This document shows positions 53,216-64,000 of a stretch of 64,000 bases of DNA, one piece after another. The stretch is from Paramyrothecium sp. XJ0827 (lineage: Eukaryota > Ascomycota > Sordariomycetes > Hypocreales > Stachybotryaceae). The notes below the pieces were generated by a model. That model did not search any database and had not been told where the DNA came from. It was given only the letters and a program-made list of their open reading frames with translations. Every line of letters begins with the position of its first letter. The stretch's first letter is position 1. The DNA lies in contig JAJFPB010000002.1 in NCBI GenBank assembly GCA_020881915.1, forward strand, positions 5,715,001 to 5,779,000, in the 5' to 3' direction. A program made the translations under genes and the position numbers.

Positions 53216-55931
53216 AGCTTTGGCTACTGGCTGCGGACTTGTCAGCATTTCGCTAAATTTGGCGACCCTGTTGGTTCTCAAGCTCGTCAAATTCTCTCGA
53301 GCTATTATGAAATTGGACTGGGTTCGGGGCGAACGCAAGGAGAATGGGAAGGACTTGATGATATCACGTTGATGAATGCTGTCTTTACAGTTTTGGCCGG
53401 TTTAATGCCTGGAGCAACCTTTCAAGGACATTAAGGACCCTTGTTGCGGAGACAATTCTTGATAGTCTAATTCATATTAGTGTCGCAAGGGCAAATCTTT
53501 TAAAGCTCACCACCAACCTCGAAACGTTGATGCCCCCTTTGATATGTTCCAATACTCTATGATGAGCTGAACTCTTTTATATTCTCCGAAAATCAATCAA
53601 TCTCACTTATTTGCTCACTAGCTGCCATTGCTTACAAAATCTAGCACCTGGTCATAGGACAGAGACGAGTGCAATACACTGCGGCAGGTCCAATACTCAT
53701 GGCCACCCATGAATTCATCCTTCGATTAGCATGTCTGGCCTCTGCGCGAAACACGGCATTCGTTTACTGACCTGTCGACCTCCTCCCTATAGACAGCGAG
53801 ACGCCCCATGCCTTCGTTAGTATGACCGCCGACCGCGCTTCTCACCATTTGTCAGTAATATTGGACTTTGAGGAATGCCTCGTCGCTTCTGGTCATGTGT
53901 TATTTGGTGTTGCATTGGGAGAGCCTGGGGGCTCGGAGCCAGTCCAGAAAGTCTTGGTGAATGTGGGCTTTGAATGAAATGTTAGCAGAAATGGTGCTGA
54001 CAATATTTTCGTGCACAACCGTTTTATCTTAGTAGCGATGAGGTCTCGACGAACTGCCAGAAACTACGCAGATAATAGGAGCGGTAAGAATGAACGAGCA
54101 AGGACGAATTAGTAGGCCAATGACAACTCAGATATTAAGAATCGCCCGTACAGGCAAACGCAAATGATTAAGGTTAGAGTAGTTCCTCACATAAATCGCA
54201 ATGCCCAAGGGAATGAGACAGGACAGCAGAGCAGTGTATTACCAATGCTGATAAGTCAATGAGTGGGCCACAATGATTTGGTTGGCGACAGAGACGAACT
54301 GGTGGGACATTGATTGCAGCAGTTAAACAACAATTACTGCTTTAAACTGTGCACTTCGCTGTAACTTGAGTTTATCACTAGTATCACATGATATTTCTGC
54401 ACTAGACTCACATCGCAAATTGGTTACCACTTTGAGCAGAATGGAGGCAGGAATCCAAGCACTGGACTTTTCACCGCCATTTGTCTTGTGTCAGGAAGCA
54501 AACAAATGTGAGCTAGAGAAAAGTCAACCAGCAGCATGAACTTTCATGTGTGGTCATGCAATCAAACAACAGCTATGCAGTATATGTTATAAATGACATC
54601 TAGCGCAACCGCTGGATGCACTGTTCTTACTAGAGCCTGACCATGATGCACCAAAGCAATGACAGCGTAGCCCTTCAGGCACAATAGCAAAATAGTGTTA
54701 GACTACCATGCCGTGAGCTATACTTCGAACCTGGCAATAAATCACCTGCATCTAGACCTCATAAACGGGACCAAAGCCATCCCTGAGAAGTATTTGTTTA
54801 CTAAACAAGCCTGGTGTAGGATCTTACGTTGGTGGACCGTGATAAGAACATCCCGGTGTCGTTCGAATCGGTCCGCGCAAGACTGTCCGGCGAGCGAAAC
54901 CACCCCTTTCAATCCGCCGAGAAGAGGCTGAAGAAGCCAAGGAGATGCAACCAAATCTCGCTTGTTGTGCAATGCAGCTGACGGCAGGCACGGCGCGATC
55001 CGCATTGGGTAAGCCCAGCGAGGTCGCCTCAGTTGTGGACTTTGAGCTTTGCAAACAATAAGAAGCCTTCTATGGCGTTGTGATTCCATATTGCTGTCGT
55101 GAGGGCCGAGAGCTCCATGCTACCTCAAATAGACCAACAGAGATCTGCGTATTATTGGCTGTATGGAAAGGCATTCATAGCTGAGATTGAGAATCGACCA
55201 GACCATTCGCCTTTCAGCAGCACCCTTTGTATCCCCAAATTAGCCGCGAAGCTTACATACCCCTTTAATGATAATTCAGCTGACTATGGTGCCCGGTGCG
55301 ATGATTTTAGCCGTGCTTACATTGTAACATTCTCTCGCGAAGCCTTTTGGGTTAGTGAAAGTCGGTAGAGGGTTGCTTCAGGTGTAACCCACCGTAACAT
55401 CGGTCAGGGCGCGCACATAATGCTACCGTAGCTTAGATGATGTGCAGCACCACCCCACAGGCCAGCATTCGTTACTTCGGTATGCTACCTTGAGTCATGA
55501 CGAACCGCAATTAATGATCCTGAACCGCAAAAGATATGACTGGTGCAGGACTAGGGGTGGCTTCGCGCAATAAGAGTTGAGCTGAGGCATTGAGATCACA
55601 CTTCAAAAGACATACCAGCTCTACACCAGTCTCATGTTTTGTCATTATTTTTGGGCAGGGGCATTATTGAGTATCCATACTATAGCTATTTTTCTGAATT
55701 ATCGAAATATGGCGCAAGGGCAAACATGTCACATAAAGCTCGAATGAGTCGGGTTGATCACCTGGGTTCATTCACAAGAGACTGCATACTGCACGTAATG
55801 CCACCCTTCGCCCCTCGGTATTTTATGATATTTGCAGTGTGCTCACGAGCTACAGCAAGAATATGACTATTGTCAGGAGTTTGTGACGTGAAAATTAAAC
55901 ATTGCGCTTCATATCATATACGTATCTAGAA
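53216..55931. other. Gene-poor region between the small gene and the P450
   Basis: Apart from the coding-like tail to about 53426 described with the preceding gene, no motif-bearing frame was found in 53430-55931. The longest frames (54742-55089 minus, 55099-55368 plus) lack recognisable content. Confidence 0.5.
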
Positions 55932-57614
55932 TCATTTATCGTCGTTGAAAGCCATCTGTCTTGGCGGCAGCTCAGCACCCACGCGTGAGAGGATGGCTGC
56001 TAGATCCTCATTATGCGTATAGCACTCTCCCTCAATGATGTCTCGCGCCTTCTGATCCCGTGGTGTCATGGAAGCCTTGAACGGCAGAGACCTTACAATG
56101 ACGCCATCGATGGAGGTCACGGAATCGATGACCATGGGTTCACCATTCTCCGACAGACCAGCCTTGATATCGAATGCCCAGATTATCCGAGCCATTGATA
56201 TCCACAGGAAATTTCGTGCAAAGTGTCGTCCTGGGCACAGCCGTCTGCCGTATCCAAATCCGGCAACAGGAAGGCTCTTGAGGCGCCCCGGAGATTCCGG
56301 ATCTAGCCATCGTTCTGGAATGAACGAGTCTGTGTCGGGGCCAAAAACTGCCTCTTCGCGCGATATGGCCCAATGGTTGGGGAGGACAACTGAATTCGCC
56401 GGGATTGTGTATCCATTGTAAGTGCTCTCCGTCTTTGTGAAATGTGGGACACCCCCCGCGACAGCGGGTCGCCATCGAAGCACCTCTTCCACAATAGCGC
56501 TGATATATGGCAGTCTCGATTGATCCTCAAATGTAGGTAGACGATCACGTCCAACGACGTCGTCTATGTCTTTTCGGGCCTTGGCAACAAAGCCATTGTC
56601 ATCAGTGAGACATGCGATTAAGAACCACCTCATTGTTTCCACTGTACCATCTATCGCGGCGTCACACATGGTTCCGAATTCAAAAGCTAGCTCTTCAAGA
56701 GGCATCGGGATCTTCTCATCGTTAATCGTAGTGTTTAGCTGTTTCGCGAAGGTCCAGCCTGGCTCATTTAGTCCACGCTTGAGGTTCGTGACATGCAAGT
56801 TGCTTTGTCGCTGGTAGTAAGCCTCAGCCTTTGCTTTCCATGGAGCAAGGGGAGCAGGTAAGACATTGAGTATCGGAAAAGAATCCACCAAGAATGCGCC
56901 AACTTTGACGAACTCGGCGAATTCCTTATCGAGAGCGACGACCTCCATAAGCTCGGGTGCCTTGTGGCTCTGGATACGAAAACCATAAAACAGCGCAAAG
57001 ACGTTGCTGGCGATAGCACGCTCAATATGGCCACGCACATCACTCCCAGGACCGTCTGCAGTCTGCAGGATGTCGAACAGCAGCTGTTTTGACTCCATTA
57101 ATTGGAACTCGCGATACTTGGCGGACGCATTCTGATTCAAGACAGCCCCCTCGAGCCTTGCATGAAGCTTGAAGCGATCATTGAAATCCATGAGAAGGAT
57201 GTTCATATGCTTCAGAGCCAGTTCCTGAGCTACCTGCACACGAGATTTAGCGACTGCCATTGCCGCCGAATAATCAATGGAAGCACTCAGCAAGGCACTT
57301 ACAAACATCTTTGGGCGGTCTGAGAAGGTCGATCCACGTTTTGCGAGAAGATCATGAGCAGCCTGGTTTGTGGATAAGACGATTACGTGCTGTCCAAGCA
57401 TATTGAGATGAAGTACGGGTCCATGTTCCTTTCCCCATTCCGTATACTGCTTCCACGCGTGTGATTTCGGCGCTTGATGCACATTGCCAATGATGGGCAG
57501 TGTGGGAGGACCGGGTGGAAGAGGCAGCCGAGAGCTCCGGGAACGACGACTGACGAAATACAGGATAATCAGTCCTGCGATTCCAAAGGCAAGAGTTGTA
57601 GTAGAGAAAGCCAT
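55932..57614 (-). CDS. Cytochrome P450 monooxygenase, intronless
   Basis: I place the start at 57614 (MAFSTTTLAFGIAGLIILYF; context GCAACCATGGCT), giving 560 residues. The frame is open 38 codons further, to 57728, but that extension would bury the N-terminal anchor helix. The anchor and the proline hinge LPLPPGPPTLPIIGN place it in the ER membrane. The ExxR motif is in EEVLRWRP, the PERF-type motif is PERW, and the heme loop FGYGRRLCPGRHF has its Cys ligand at about residue 460. The I-helix reads AAIDGTVET, so the usual oxygen-activating Thr after the Asp is Gly. Overall layout resembles fungal secondary-metabolism P450s of the O-methylsterigmatocystin-oxidoreductase kind. The substrate is unknown and no partner biosynthetic gene is adjacent. 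Confidence 0.9.
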   Translation of the reverse strand: MAFSTTTLAFGIAGLIILYFVSRRSRSSRLPLPPGPPTLPIIGNVHQAPKSHAWKQYTEWGKEHGPVLHLNMLGQHVIVLSTNQAAHDLLAKRGSTFSDRPKMFVSALLSASIDYSAAMAVAKSRVQVAQELALKHMNILLMDFNDRFKLHARLEGAVLNQNASAKYREFQLMESKQLLFDILQTADGPGSDVRGHIERAIASNVFALFYGFRIQSHKAPELMEVVALDKEFAEFVKVGAFLVDSFPILNVLPAPLAPWKAKAEAYYQRQSNLHVTNLKRGLNEPGWTFAKQLNTTINDEKIPMPLEELAFEFGTMCDAAIDGTVETMRWFLIACLTDDNGFVAKARKDIDDVVGRDRLPTFEDQSRLPYISAIVEEVLRWRPAVAGGVPHFTKTESTYNGYTIPANSVVLPNHWAISREEAVFGPDTDSFIPERWLDPESPGRLKSLPVAGFGYGRRLCPGRHFARNFLWISMARIIWAFDIKAGLSENGEPMVIDSVTSIDGVIVRSLPFKASMTPRDQKARDIIEGECYTHNEDLAAILSRVGAELPPRQMAFNDDK

Positions 57615-60600
57615 GGTTGCTTCCTTGCTGCCAAGAAAGTATGCCACCGAGAAAGCGCTCGAGGCCGGGACGTGCTCTAAAAAGACATCTGGCGCAAGAG
57701 TCAGGGGCTCGGAAGGTTTGCGGGACATGATGGGCGAAGCTAGCAGCGCCTTTGGCCGTCAGCACCAACACCGGTTGGTTGCGTCCTCCGTCAGGACCGG
57801 AAGAGACAATAATTATAGCTCTTGCCGTGGATGCCGGGCGCTGCGCTCCCCAAAGGGACTTTGTTACCTGCAAGGTGGCAGTTGGTTCCACACTTTGATG
57901 TAAGCGGAAATTAAATGCATGCTTGACGTTACATTCGCGTAAGCCGAGAGTACCATACGTGCGCAGGCTAAGCCAGTAGTTTCCAGACGGCCGCAGGGCA
58001 GGAATCGAGACCCAGATCTTGCCTATGACGCTAAAGCATCATGCAGGGCGAACCTGGAACCAGATGCCCACACCTGCTGGTTGTGGACGATGGAAGCCTT
58101 CTCCCATCTGACCAAGTCCCAAAGCCTTGGAGCTAACGTTCCGCCTTCCGTCTCTGGACCAAACGACTCCACCCAGCTTTTCTCTTTGGGATGACTTGTT
58201 CGTGATAGTTGCACGTGGGCACGTCAACCTGTACGCAGCAGATGTCAATGCCATGTCATGCAGCAGCGTTGGATCTTTGAAGGATTCAACGTCAGGCCGT
58301 ACCCGATTTCTAGGCCAATGATCTGCCGTGATTTCTTCTCAACCTCGCGGCCTCATCCTAACTCGCCGAATATTACGGATCTAAAGATACCGCCCTGCAG
58401 CGACTCAACGTAAGTATCCTTATCGCTTTACTCGGGCCTCGCTGAACGCACAATAATATGATCGGTTGTGTGGGCTGGCGCAAATACCACACTTGAGTTG
58501 GCCTGGACATTTTCATCTTCGTCCAGAGCTCATTGTCCTCGCTGCCACAACTGACAACCTACGGAATCTCCACAGCCAGTGACACACCAAACGAGCATGG
58601 ACGCTGACTTCGTGCATGCGATTCAGCTTTTGCCTCAGCCTACCACATTGGGTGGTATCGGAACAGTTTAGTGACCGGAAGCTGAGCCGTTTCTGAAACA
58701 ACTGTATTTGCACTACACGCCGATCTCAAAGGAAAAAGATGCATGAAGTCCTGCCGGTAAGCCCGACGATCAACCAATGGCCGAAGAGGGCTCCTTCCAG
58801 CGACAGTGCAATACTCCAAAACGGCAACACGGCTAGTTTCAGATTCGCCCTGTTATATGTTCATGAACCATCGCTAATTTTGGAAATGGGTTGCATCATC
58901 AGAAAGAACTGTGGACAAATCACGAAGCATGCTTCAGCCATGCGTGGCGTTCTGCGCCCCCACCCGTATCCCAGTGTTCTTGAAGGGAAGCGAGGCAGTC
59001 ATCATGAAACAACGCCTGATGGCGTCTTCGTCTTCAACCTACGATTTCTCCGAAGCTAATTAATTGTTGACATACTAAACCTAGCTGCTCACGAAGAGCG
59101 GACCTGCACATCCTGGGCTAGATCGGTGTAGTGAAAGAGATGATCTACCCACACAGTCCGCCACCTCCTATCGGCTCGTTAGGCCTGAGGTAAAAAACCT
59201 ATGCTTAATTTTGCCAGCAGTTCATGAGTTGAGTTGGAGTCACTGTTGATACAAGACCCGAATCAGTTATCGAGTCTCGGGCTCCTAACTGTTCAGATGA
59301 CAAACCTAGTCCTAGGGATATTTATAGGTGCAGAGCCGCAAGGACGAGGCGTAACATGGGTTCAAGCCACGTCTGCAGCCAACGACGCCCACTGGCTTTT
59401 GGGTCCACCATTATTGTTCAAGCTCTACTCATTTCAACTTTCCTGGTCTCCTCAAGCGTAGGCAGAAGAGGTGGTATGACAAACTGGTGTCCAAGCCCTC
59501 ACGGTCAACTTTTTCTTCTCTAGAAATGGAGACGTCTTTTTTACCATATTCCAGCATCCAAATTTTTCAATCTCAAGGCTACAACAGCTATTTCCAGACA
59601 TTAGGCCGGTTTGGTTGGTTGCGATGGTTGCTGTATGAGTTCCTGGCCAGCGGTGCTGACGCAAAATCTTGGCCGCCGGCTGTGAAATCTACTCTTTAGC
59701 GTCGCCTTATACGAAAAGCTCACTCAGTTCATGATGAAAACGAAACATTAATCCAAATGCTCATGGGTAGTGAGGCAATTGCTTTATGAGGTGCTTCACA
59801 TATATTATAGTCAATTTCATTTAAACGTAAGGCCAGCTCTGTTCTGTACTTGTCTCTCTAACCCATAGGATGATCCATTCGTTCAAGTTGCAAACGTCTT
59901 GCTCAATCCTGAGGTTGAAGTTACGAGGAAGTGTTTACACTCAGTCGAGGGCGTCAGCATGTACTCCATGGTGCATCGTGAGTTTGAACGCTGTAGGCAG
60001 ACAAGCCTAGTCAAAGGTCTTCTTCATTTATAATGTTGTTGCACGCCGCATTGCTAAATTACGGTTCGTTGCCTGTTAATGAATCGAGCCAAATCCATAC
60101 GGTAAGCCATGGCTATGCAGGTTCCAAGAATATGACCGAGTGCAACTATCCTTGTCGAAATTCAGCGTCAGGTCGAGGATTCCTCCCTCAATCTCGGAAG
60201 CTCTCAACTGCGCCTCTATCTCAAAAGCAAGTAGTTCTGCGCGGTATTTCAATAAAGATTCTCGAAAAGAAATTTTCTCTCGTAGCATGATGCGCGCTGG
60301 TTTGGGAAATGGGAATTGATGTGGCATAATCAGGAATGTGCGCTTCAGTCGGCGTCCCTACGAGCGGAGACATGATCAAGTCTTCTAACCCAATTAAGGC
60401 ACTCAATGCTTCATTTGGTGTGCGACAGGAATGACAGAAGCACCATTCATATGCCTGATCCAGGAATGGCCGCGAAAAAAGCAAAGGCAGTCCATGTTGC
60501 CAGTGGATCAGCCGAAAGTAGAACTCTCATAGCTCGTCAATGATTTGTTCGCCTATGCTCTGCCCGGCTTGGCATACTCAGAGGAATGGGCGCGTTGTGG

Positions 60601-60848
60601 GCTCGCCCAGTAAGTAAAACTGTCTTTTTGGCTAGTGCTGGCAGTGCGGCTCAGCAAGTCTTTCAAGTTATGCATACTCGTTCGCAAATGGCGCTGAGGA
60701 GTGAGGAGTGATTGGGGTATAAAAGAGGCGGTCACATCTCGTCTTTGCTACTTTCATCGCAGCATTCTGCTCCATCCTACTTCATCCTTTAACTCCCACT
60801 GATACCGGTTCATTTGAGAGCCCTACTTGCACTAGGGATACACCCACG
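57615..60848. other. Gene-poor region between the P450 and the secreted protein
   Basis: About 3.2 kb without a supported gene. Coding-like scraps exist near 59870-59985 (DDPFVQVANVLLNPEVEVTR, plus strand) and 60327-60150 (minus, RAELLAFEIEAQLRASEIEG), but each is short and isolated. They may be relics. The right end holds the promoter of the secreted-protein gene. Confidence 0.45.
60718..60725 (+). promoter_or_regulatory. TATA box of the small secreted protein gene
   Basis: A consensus TATAAAAG lies 124 bases upstream of the ATG at 60849. The distance fits a fungal TATA promoter with a leader of roughly 90-100 bases. A clear TATA element suggests inducible expression. Confidence 0.6.
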
Positions 60849-61278
60849 ATGAAGTTCTCACTTGCTCCACTCGCTCTCTTGACCTCTCTTGCTCAAGCAT
60901 GGGAAATCACGATCTATGACACTGCGTGCGGCGGTACAGGGAACTACGTAGGTCAAGCATAATATCAGTTTTCGTCAACAACAAGAAGTCTGATATCTGG
61001 TACTGTAGTATGTCGTCCAAGGAACTGGGACAGTCGACTTTGCCCCCTGGAATGGTGACGGCTTGACCAGCAGCACCTACTTCTGTCGCTTTTTCTGGAA
61101 CGGTGGCAGCGACGTCGGGCCGTGCAGGAAGACCACCAACTTCTTCCCCCAATCGGCCATAGTCCGTGCCGGCAGATGCTCCGCGAGGTATCTTGGGGCG
61201 CTGGAGCAGTTTCTTGTTCCGGGCCAGGACAACTGCAACGAGCGAAGTGGAAATTGGGACCACTTTCGTTGCAGCTAA
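60849..61278 (+). CDS. Small secreted cysteine-rich protein, two exons
   Basis: Exon 1 is 60849-60947, the intron is 60948-61008 (GTAGGT...CTGTAG) and exon 2 is 61009-61278; the product is 122 residues. The first 18 residues, MKFSLAPLALLTSLAQAW, are a typical signal peptide. The mature part, starting near EITIYDTACGGTGNYV, has six Cys (TACGG, YFCRF, GPCRK, GRCSA, DNCNE, FRCS), enough for three disulfides, plus aromatic-rich FFWNGG and FAPWNGDG stretches. It is exported and probably disulfide-stabilised, fitting an effector-like or cell-surface protein, but no named family is recognised. Both exons keep one clean frame and there is a TATA box at 60718. Confidence 0.8.
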
Positions 61279-61955
61279 GTTGCAGATGGATGGGAGTGCT
61301 CCACGTGTTAGATTTTGCACATCTATACGTGCTTATACTAGGGGAGGGTTTCACCATATCTGCACGACAAAGAGTCGAAGTCAACCTGAGAGGATAGTTG
61401 TCCTAGGTAGATACCATGTCAAAGCCTAGCAACCGAGGGCTGGGACTAGAATGTAACCTATCACCCACATCTCAAGACTTACGCGTGACTTTGCTGGCAA
61501 TACGCCGCAGGTTGGCGATGATTTTGGCAGGACTCAGATGACATATCTACTCACAGTGATGGCTCAGTGCAAGGACCTCACGTCAACCCACCAGGTGCCG
61601 TTGAAAATTCGGTCATCCGAGATGCGCTGGGGTAACATAATGGCTTGTCAATACTTGCTGGAATAGATACTAAACTGGGAAAGAACAGAACAAAAGTCAT
61701 CAAAGTAGATGAGCCACCTCATTTTTAGGACAACAGCGCACGAAAATGAAGACGGGACCCAGAGCCACAGTATCCATTGCAATTTAATGTATGACGTTGT
61801 CTACGAAAAATCCCTTTACTAGCTGCAGATATCAACACGCCTTGGGTGACGGTATGACTCTCTGGCACTCTCAGTCTGGGGTGTGTAAAACTTTACAATG
61901 GTCCCGTCACGTCTTCGAGTCCAAGGTCATTCAATGATGATCCCATCGGGAGCGT
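61279..61955. other. Intergenic region, 3' side of two convergent genes
   Basis: The secreted-protein gene (plus) and the D-serine-dehydratase-like gene (minus) converge here. No gene is visible, and the stretch should contain both terminators. Confidence 0.5.
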
Positions 61956-63417
61956 TTACCATCCGCTAGCCCTGACCCACACGTCCACGATCTTGGTCCC
62001 TGCGTCTCCACCTGAAGAGTCAACCACCAAGTACCAACCGTACAAGGCGCCTGTGATGCAGGCGTGGTTGGGATAAATCCGAACGCTTTGGCCGGCTTGA
62101 AATGGAATGGGAGCGAGCTGGCCTTGATCTCCAGCAACACCTCCTAGGTCTTCGGGACTTTGCCATGAGACGATGCTGTGCTCTTGGCTAATACGGCTAA
62201 CAATCAATCGTCGCTCTGGTTCCGATTCGGCAGAGTAGTCATTGCGATCCACAATACCCCATCCTTTGTAAGAGACGCATGGCTCCCGCCCGAGGCCCAG
62301 AACCCCTACAGCGATAAGTGCTTCAGGCTGCTGCCGCTCACCGCTGTTGTAGACGCTGCAAACCTCAGCCATGACCGAGATGGCGATTTCCTCTTCGTAG
62401 TCGCCCAGGCGGACCCGCGACTTGGTGGAGAGCTGCTGGACGTCGAGGATCGAGTAAACACCGGCGTGCAGCTCAAGCCTGGTTCGAAAGCCATGCGGCC
62501 TCTCCGTCATGACTTTGTGCATGGTCTTCCTCAAGGCCTCCGCATCATCCGAGAGGGCGCCGTCGACGCCGACCAAATTCTCAACTGCTGTTACCTGCGG
62601 CGACGCCCCGACACTAACAGTGATTTCCTTTTCGCTGGAGAAGTGATGGGAATTCTTGTGCAGGGCGTCGAGGCAGCCATAGATCTCTCCCTCTAGATTA
62701 GCCATAGCCTTTTTCGGCGTGGAATCGTTGTAGCTCAGACTGCTGTGCGAGTACAGCCCGATGAAGTACGCCTTGCCTTCGTTCTCAAGCGCCATGACCT
62801 TGGCGATCAAGTCGTCCTTGTTGAGCCCGGCGGGAGGAAGGCCTGCGCGATGGTAGCCCGTGTCCACTTTCAGGTATACGCCAGCTGGGAACCCTGCTAC
62901 GTCGGCATAGCGGGCGACGTGGTCCAGCTGCGACGCCTCATCGATCATGACAGCAATGCTGCGCTCGCCCAGCTGATGGCCTAGAGCAGCTAGGCGTTCG
63001 ACTTGAGAAGGAGGAAGTGGAATCCCGTAGAGTACGTTGACGTTTCGGCGGCTGTCCCGGAGCTCTTGAAGCACAGGCAATAGGAACTCGAGCTCGGCGA
63101 TAGTTGACACGACCAATTTGACATCTTCATTCGAGTCGCCAGCCTGCAGGCGGGTCCCTTCCCGCGTCTATACAGACAGTCTATCAGTGCGCTTCCTCGA
63201 ATGTGATTGCGGGAGAGCGGCGTACCTTGTGAGTCTTGACGTGGGCACGAAAGTCGACACCCAACGAGTTCACGGCACTGCGCAGCGATTGGCAGTGACG
63301 CTGCACCTTGGCCTTGTCGAGGACCACAGCAGGTTTGGGCACCTGCGAAATATCCCGGCCGACATAGAATTTGCGCAAATCATCGACGCTGGGCAGAAGT
63401 CTCTGTGGCACAGCCAT
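61956..63417 (-). CDS. D-serine dehydratase-like PLP enzyme, two exons
   Basis: On the minus strand exon 1 is 63417-63226, the intron is 63225-63168 (GTACGC...ATATAG) and exon 2 is 63167-61956, giving 467 residues. It is a fold-type III (alanine-racemase-like barrel) PLP enzyme. The lysine motif AHVKTHK is at residues 58-64, with K61 the likely PLP-bound residue, and is followed after splicing by TREGTRLQ. Later motifs are VYLKVDTGYHRAG and, near residue 430, PNHACITGALYGWYLVVD, whose His and Cys match the zinc site of eukaryotic D-serine dehydratases. The expected reaction is D-serine to pyruvate and ammonia in the cytosol, although a D-threonine-aldolase-like activity cannot be excluded. 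Length is normal and no damage is seen. Confidence 0.9.
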
Positions 63418-64000
63418 GGCCGGAGAAATCGGGAAGAGAGAGGGATATGCTGGATGACGAGGGAATCACGAAAGATATTTGTCGGTCCACGTTGTGAGGG
63501 ATAGAGGACGTGTCGCGTCTTACTTATGTGATCAAATAAACTGGCCAATTGCGCGGAAGAAGGCGACAAAGCTCAAGATTCGACTTCGCCAGGTTGTGGT
63601 CGGCCTGGCCCTTATAAGCTGGTTGGACAACTGGAGATTTGCGATGACCGGTTGCGACTCCAAGGCCGACAAGCCGGCACCGCATCATAGGCGCTAAACT
63701 GAAAGAAGTGCGCCGGAGCGACGAGCGAATCATGAGACGCCATGATTCTCCATCGGAGCTCGTACTAGTTGTCCTTGTGGGACCGCACCGTGTACGCTAT
63801 GATAGAGTCGCAGGTCTAAGTCAAGAAGGGGGGGGCTGACATCCCCTAGAAGCTGCCATCCGTAGTCATTTTCAGCTTTACTGCTAAATTTTGAAGCTAT
63901 AGGGTAAGCCAATAACATGAGCTGACAATTGACGGGGGATGGCAGATTCTAGCGAATGTCAGCTTCCCCTCCTCTTGACTTAACAAGGTCGTCAGACATC
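63418..64000. other. Upstream region of the D-serine-dehydratase-like gene to the window edge
   Basis: No supported gene is present. Short minus-strand frames (63524-63918) show no motif. The first few hundred bases form the promoter of the minus-strand gene. Confidence 0.45.

Noticed and set aside
1..64000. CRISPR arrays, rRNA, tRNA genes and intact transposases
   Set aside because: I found no regularly spaced repeats, no recognisable tRNA cloverleaf or rRNA stretch by eye, and no transposase or reverse-transcriptase motifs. A tRNA scan by software could still find a missed gene.

Overview
The window is nuclear DNA from a filamentous ascomycete (Pezizomycotina, probably Sordariomycetes; the class is a guess). 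The evidence is short GT-AG introns (44-140 nt, several with a CTAAC-type branch site), a Zn2Cys6 activator, a fungal amino-acid permease, a DHA2-type MFS pump, an STAND/NLR-like receptor with a nucleoside-phosphorylase effector domain, a P450, and a duplicated segment whose copies differ mostly by C-to-T and G-to-A changes (repeat-induced point mutation, RIP).

Layout. 1-254 is the start of a membrane-protein gene running off the left edge. 255-9058 is a decayed accessory zone: an F-box gene (2979-4674), a broken highly reducing polyketide synthase (4889-7120), two fragments of a succinate-semialdehyde-dehydrogenase-like gene, an AT-rich block, and two copies of one repeat (894-1680 and 7799-8583), the second strongly RIP-mutated. 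9059-27786 holds three giant genes: A (about 1,536 aa) and B (1,225 aa) in tandem on the minus strand, and C (2,796 aa, seven exons) leaving divergently from B. C carries a DUF6603-type domain and a fucose-lectin-like C-terminus. A and B resemble, from memory, uncharacterised bacterial conserved proteins. This trio is the best candidate for an undescribed system. A Zn2Cys6 factor (29298-31962) lies just downstream of C.

31963-39324 is more ordinary: an amino-acid permease and an MFS efflux pump. 40149-45058 is the NLR-like gene (phosphorylase, NB-ARC, TPR-like repeats, then a duplicated cysteine-rich module). A small minus-strand gene with a TPR-like segment overlaps its 3' end tail to tail. 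46013-50128 holds no convincing gene, only traces of a decayed secreted protein. Then come a C2H2-type zinc-finger gene (50129-51898), a doubtful small gene (52782-53215), a P450 (55932-57614), a small secreted cysteine-rich protein (60849-61278) and a D-serine-dehydratase-like PLP enzyme (61956-63417).

Multi-exon models were built by hand from splice sites and reading frame; each keeps frame across every junction. No homology search could be run, so family names rest on recognised motifs, and statements about bacterial relatives of A, B and C are from memory.
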